Shown here in pieces: positions 62,125 to 64,000 of a stretch of 64,000 bases of DNA; the stretch's first letter is position 1, and each line of letters opens with the position of its first letter. The stretch covers positions 124,001 to 188,000 of the forward strand of contig LNES01000006.1 of NCBI GenBank assembly GCA_001464115.1, given 5' to 3'. This DNA is from Chlamydiae bacterium Ga0074140. GTDB taxonomy: Bacteria > Chlamydiota > Chlamydiia > Chlamydiales > Rhabdochlamydiaceae. The notes beneath the pieces were generated by a model. The model did not search any database. It was not told where the DNA came from and saw only the letters and a list, made by a program, of their open reading frames with translations. The translations under genes were made by a program, and so were the position numbers.

Positions 62125-64000
62125 ATGAGTTATTTAAACTGTTTTTTTTCATCGATCGATAACACACCCGTAAGCCAGGTGCCTGAGCACAACTGCTACG
62201 AACCGATCATTGCGACCTTAGTCGAATGGGAAGGCGGCAATACGGCACAAAAGGTCGCGGCCTTTGTGATGAAATATGTCGTGGCTGGCCTGCTATTCAG
62301 CAGCGTGCTCGGCTGGTCGATGCTGATCTCTTTGCATGAAGAGTATGTCCACCAGAAACTCGATGGACGCGCTGTCCCTCTGCACCCTCTTCCTGCCCCA
62401 GTCGTTGATCTTGGTCTCGCAGCAGCAGGGCCGGCAGTTCCCGATCAGCGGGATGCACGAATTGAGACATTAACAGCCGAATTACAAGCGGCAAAAGAAG
62501 AATCCTCCATTTATCAGAAGAGCGCAGAAAGTATAACGCAAAGGAACCAACAAGAAAGGCAGACAGAACTCAACCAGCTATACCTACGGCATGAAGCCGC
62601 CCTTGCGCAAGCAGGTGAAATTGCAACAAGCACGAAAACAGCTCTCTCAGTCGAACAGGCACGAAATGCAGATCTTTTTGCTCAACTCGGAAAGATCCAG
62701 AAAGAATTTACGGAATTCCGAGCAAGCCGCGCACAGCAGGACACACAGCACCAACAGCTTCAACGAGAATTCGCGCAACTCAAGACAGATTATGCTCAAT
62801 TGCAGCAACACCCTGCTGCCACAACTCCGACAGCTCGCTTAGCACTCGGCGACCGCGATTGGGGTTTTGTGACCTCTCCAGAAGTTCCAGTGGTCGGCTC
62901 ACCAAAAACCTCTCCAGACACCGCTGGCCCTGGGGCACAATCGAATGGGATAGACAGCAACTCCTCAGGCTCAGGCGCACACGCATCTAAGATGCTTAGC
63001 CTTACTCCTCTTGCTACAGACCAAAATCTGGATGGTCTTCGGAAGGAAAATGCCCTTCTGCATCGAGATGTAGAGGGTTTACATCAAAGCTTAAAGCGTT
63101 TAACCGAGGGCGTTCAAGATATCCTAGAAAATTCTGAAGACAATACTAAAAAACTGTCTGCACTCCGATCTCTCTTTCTTCAATCTGATATTGGCGACGC
63201 TATTGGCGACCTTCCTCCTAAGACACCCCGATCTCAGGCTAAAAGTCTTGAATCGGCAAGAAAACTCGCACTCTGGTCCGCACAGAAAAAGCAGACTCCC
63301 GGAGCTGCCTCTCCAGCACCCATGACACCTGTTTCTGACGAGCAGAATTATAGAGAAAAGATCACTGACCGCAATGAGATGATCGCGTATTTAGAAACCC
63401 TGATTCCTCCAATACAAGCTGCGATACATGACGGGCAGTTAATGATTCAAGAGATAACGGAATTTGCAAATACACTTTCCCTTAAAAAGGATCACAAGCT
63501 TTTTCCTGCCCTGAAATCTTTGGCAGAAGCTTTACCATCCGATCCAGAAACAAGCGCTTTGAGCACGTTTGATGGTATACCCCTCTCTTCCGAACAAGTC
63601 TCAGAAGAAGAAGATGTAGCTCAACCAGAACAGGCAGAAGAGCTGACTGAGCTCGAAAGTCTTAGACAAGATTATGAACAGCTAGAAGCTCAACTGGAGG
63701 CTAAGAACGGTTTTCACGAAAAGCTCTGCGGCATGGTAAGAGCTGTTGTGGCCCTAATCCCACACGTCTTTGAGATGATCGAAAAGGAAATTGGAGAGGA
63801 ACTCTCAGCTCAGTTTTATGAGCATTTTGAGAACCTTTCGTCTCTCTTCAAAAATCTCGACATCAAAGATTTATTTGTGACCTTAGATCAATCTTTTACA
63901 AAGGAACTTCCGCGATTCAACGGTACTCTTCCTCGTAGAAGGGGAGAGCCGGGTGCACAGAAGCCAGCTGTAGCGAAACAACTTCGCTTCACTCACGACA
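62125..64000 (+). CDS. Membrane and coiled-coil protein, array member 4, cut by the window edge
   Basis: The frame is open from ATG 62125 (MSYLNCFFSS) to the last base, at least 625 codons. It repeats the plan: LVEWEGGNTAQKVAAFV (32-48), a hydrophobic segment at about 48-70, coiled coil (about 115-230), a Ser/Pro/Gly linker (about 250-290) and further coiled or helical parts (LESLRQDYEQLEAQLEAKNGF). The visible end (KPAVAKQLRFTHD) has not reached a stop. GAGA lies 8 bases before the ATG, a weak ribosome-binding site. Confidence 0.8.
   Translation, partial: MSYLNCFFSSIDNTPVSQVPEHNCYEPIIATLVEWEGGNTAQKVAAFVMKYVVAGLLFSSVLGWSMLISLHEEYVHQKLDGRAVPLHPLPAPVVDLGLAAAGPAVPDQRDARIETLTAELQAAKEESSIYQKSAESITQRNQQERQTELNQLYLRHEAALAQAGEIATSTKTALSVEQARNADLFAQLGKIQKEFTEFRASRAQQDTQHQQLQREFAQLKTDYAQLQQHPAATTPTARLALGDRDWGFVTSPEVPVVGSPKTSPDTAGPGAQSNGIDSNSSGSGAHASKMLSLTPLATDQNLDGLRKENALLHRDVEGLHQSLKRLTEGVQDILENSEDNTKKLSALRSLFLQSDIGDAIGDLPPKTPRSQAKSLESARKLALWSAQKKQTPGAASPAPMTPVSDEQNYREKITDRNEMIAYLETLIPPIQAAIHDGQLMIQEITEFANTLSLKKDHKLFPALKSLAEALPSDPETSALSTFDGIPLSSEQVSEEEDVAQPEQAEELTELESLRQDYEQLEAQLEAKNGFHEKLCGMVRAVVALIPHVFEMIEKEIGEELSAQFYEHFENLSSLFKNLDIKDLFVTLDQSFTKELPRFNGTLPRRRGEPGAQKPAVAKQLRFTHD

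Overview
The window looks like a chromosomal piece of an environmental (amoeba-associated type) member of the Chlamydiota. Three things point there. A block holding a Nudix gene, fabF, rsfS, nadD, miaA, an anti-sigma-antagonist gene and murC/murG/ftsW/lysM/murD/mraY/murF, and a second block dnaX-ybaB-ptsI-ptsH-(ndh)-comEC plus an E1 alpha-beta fusion, follow gene orders I recall from Chlamydia. There is an extra groEL copy without groES. There are also F-box, ankyrin and leucine-rich-repeat proteins of the kind used as eukaryote-directed effectors. Species cannot be fixed from the sequence alone. MurC is not fused to Ddl, unlike in Chlamydia.

Layout. 1-3.7 kb: an effector-like patch (F-box/LRR protein cut by the window edge, a membrane-anchored alpha/beta hydrolase, an F-box/ankyrin protein). 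3.7-12.9 kb: minus-strand housekeeping genes (S9 peptidase, glycosyltransferase-like, Nudix, fabF, rsfS, nadD, type III glutamine synthetase, miaA, STAS protein). 13.1-13.7 kb: a small membrane protein with its own promoter and terminator. 13.9-23.4 kb: a compact division and cell-wall operon, read on the minus strand as murF-mraY-murD-lysM-ftsW-murG-murC-ftsQ. 23.5-32.6 kb: tRNA-Cys, rsmI, groEL paralogue, a DUF3800 gene with a truncated RecG-C-like remnant, a SulP transporter, a broken metallophosphoesterase, a cysteine-cluster protein and a phosphohexomutase.

32.6-37.3 kb is the most unusual part: two divergent operons that together look like a complete small RiPP (modified peptide) locus. 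One arm encodes a precursor with a nitrile-hydratase-like leader ending in Gly-Gly and a 20-residue core with a CSSSC motif, a HIT-like protein and a radical SAM enzyme. The other arm encodes an unknown 341-residue protein, a DUF692 (MNIO) metalloenzyme and its DUF2063-type partner, with an SDR behind them. The 111-bp divergent spacer carries a palindrome that could be an operator.

38-58 kb is again housekeeping: 7TM-HD phosphodiesterase, dnaX-ybaB, PTS EI/HPr, type II NADH dehydrogenase, comEC, tRNA-His, uppP, ftsK, a receiver/metallo-beta-lactamase fusion, an F-box/LRR protein, a YycJ-like hydrolase, an E1 fusion and a UPF0158-like protein. 58.4-64 kb holds a tandem array of four membrane-plus-coiled-coil proteins that share a WE..GG motif before the membrane segment; the last runs off the window.

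Spacers hold several families of palindromic, transposase-free repeats (three are represented by at least two copies in this window), including a 596-bp fold-back element at 40.3-40.9 kb and one repeat that supplies the C-terminal codons of murG. I saw no CRISPR array, transposase gene or rRNA.
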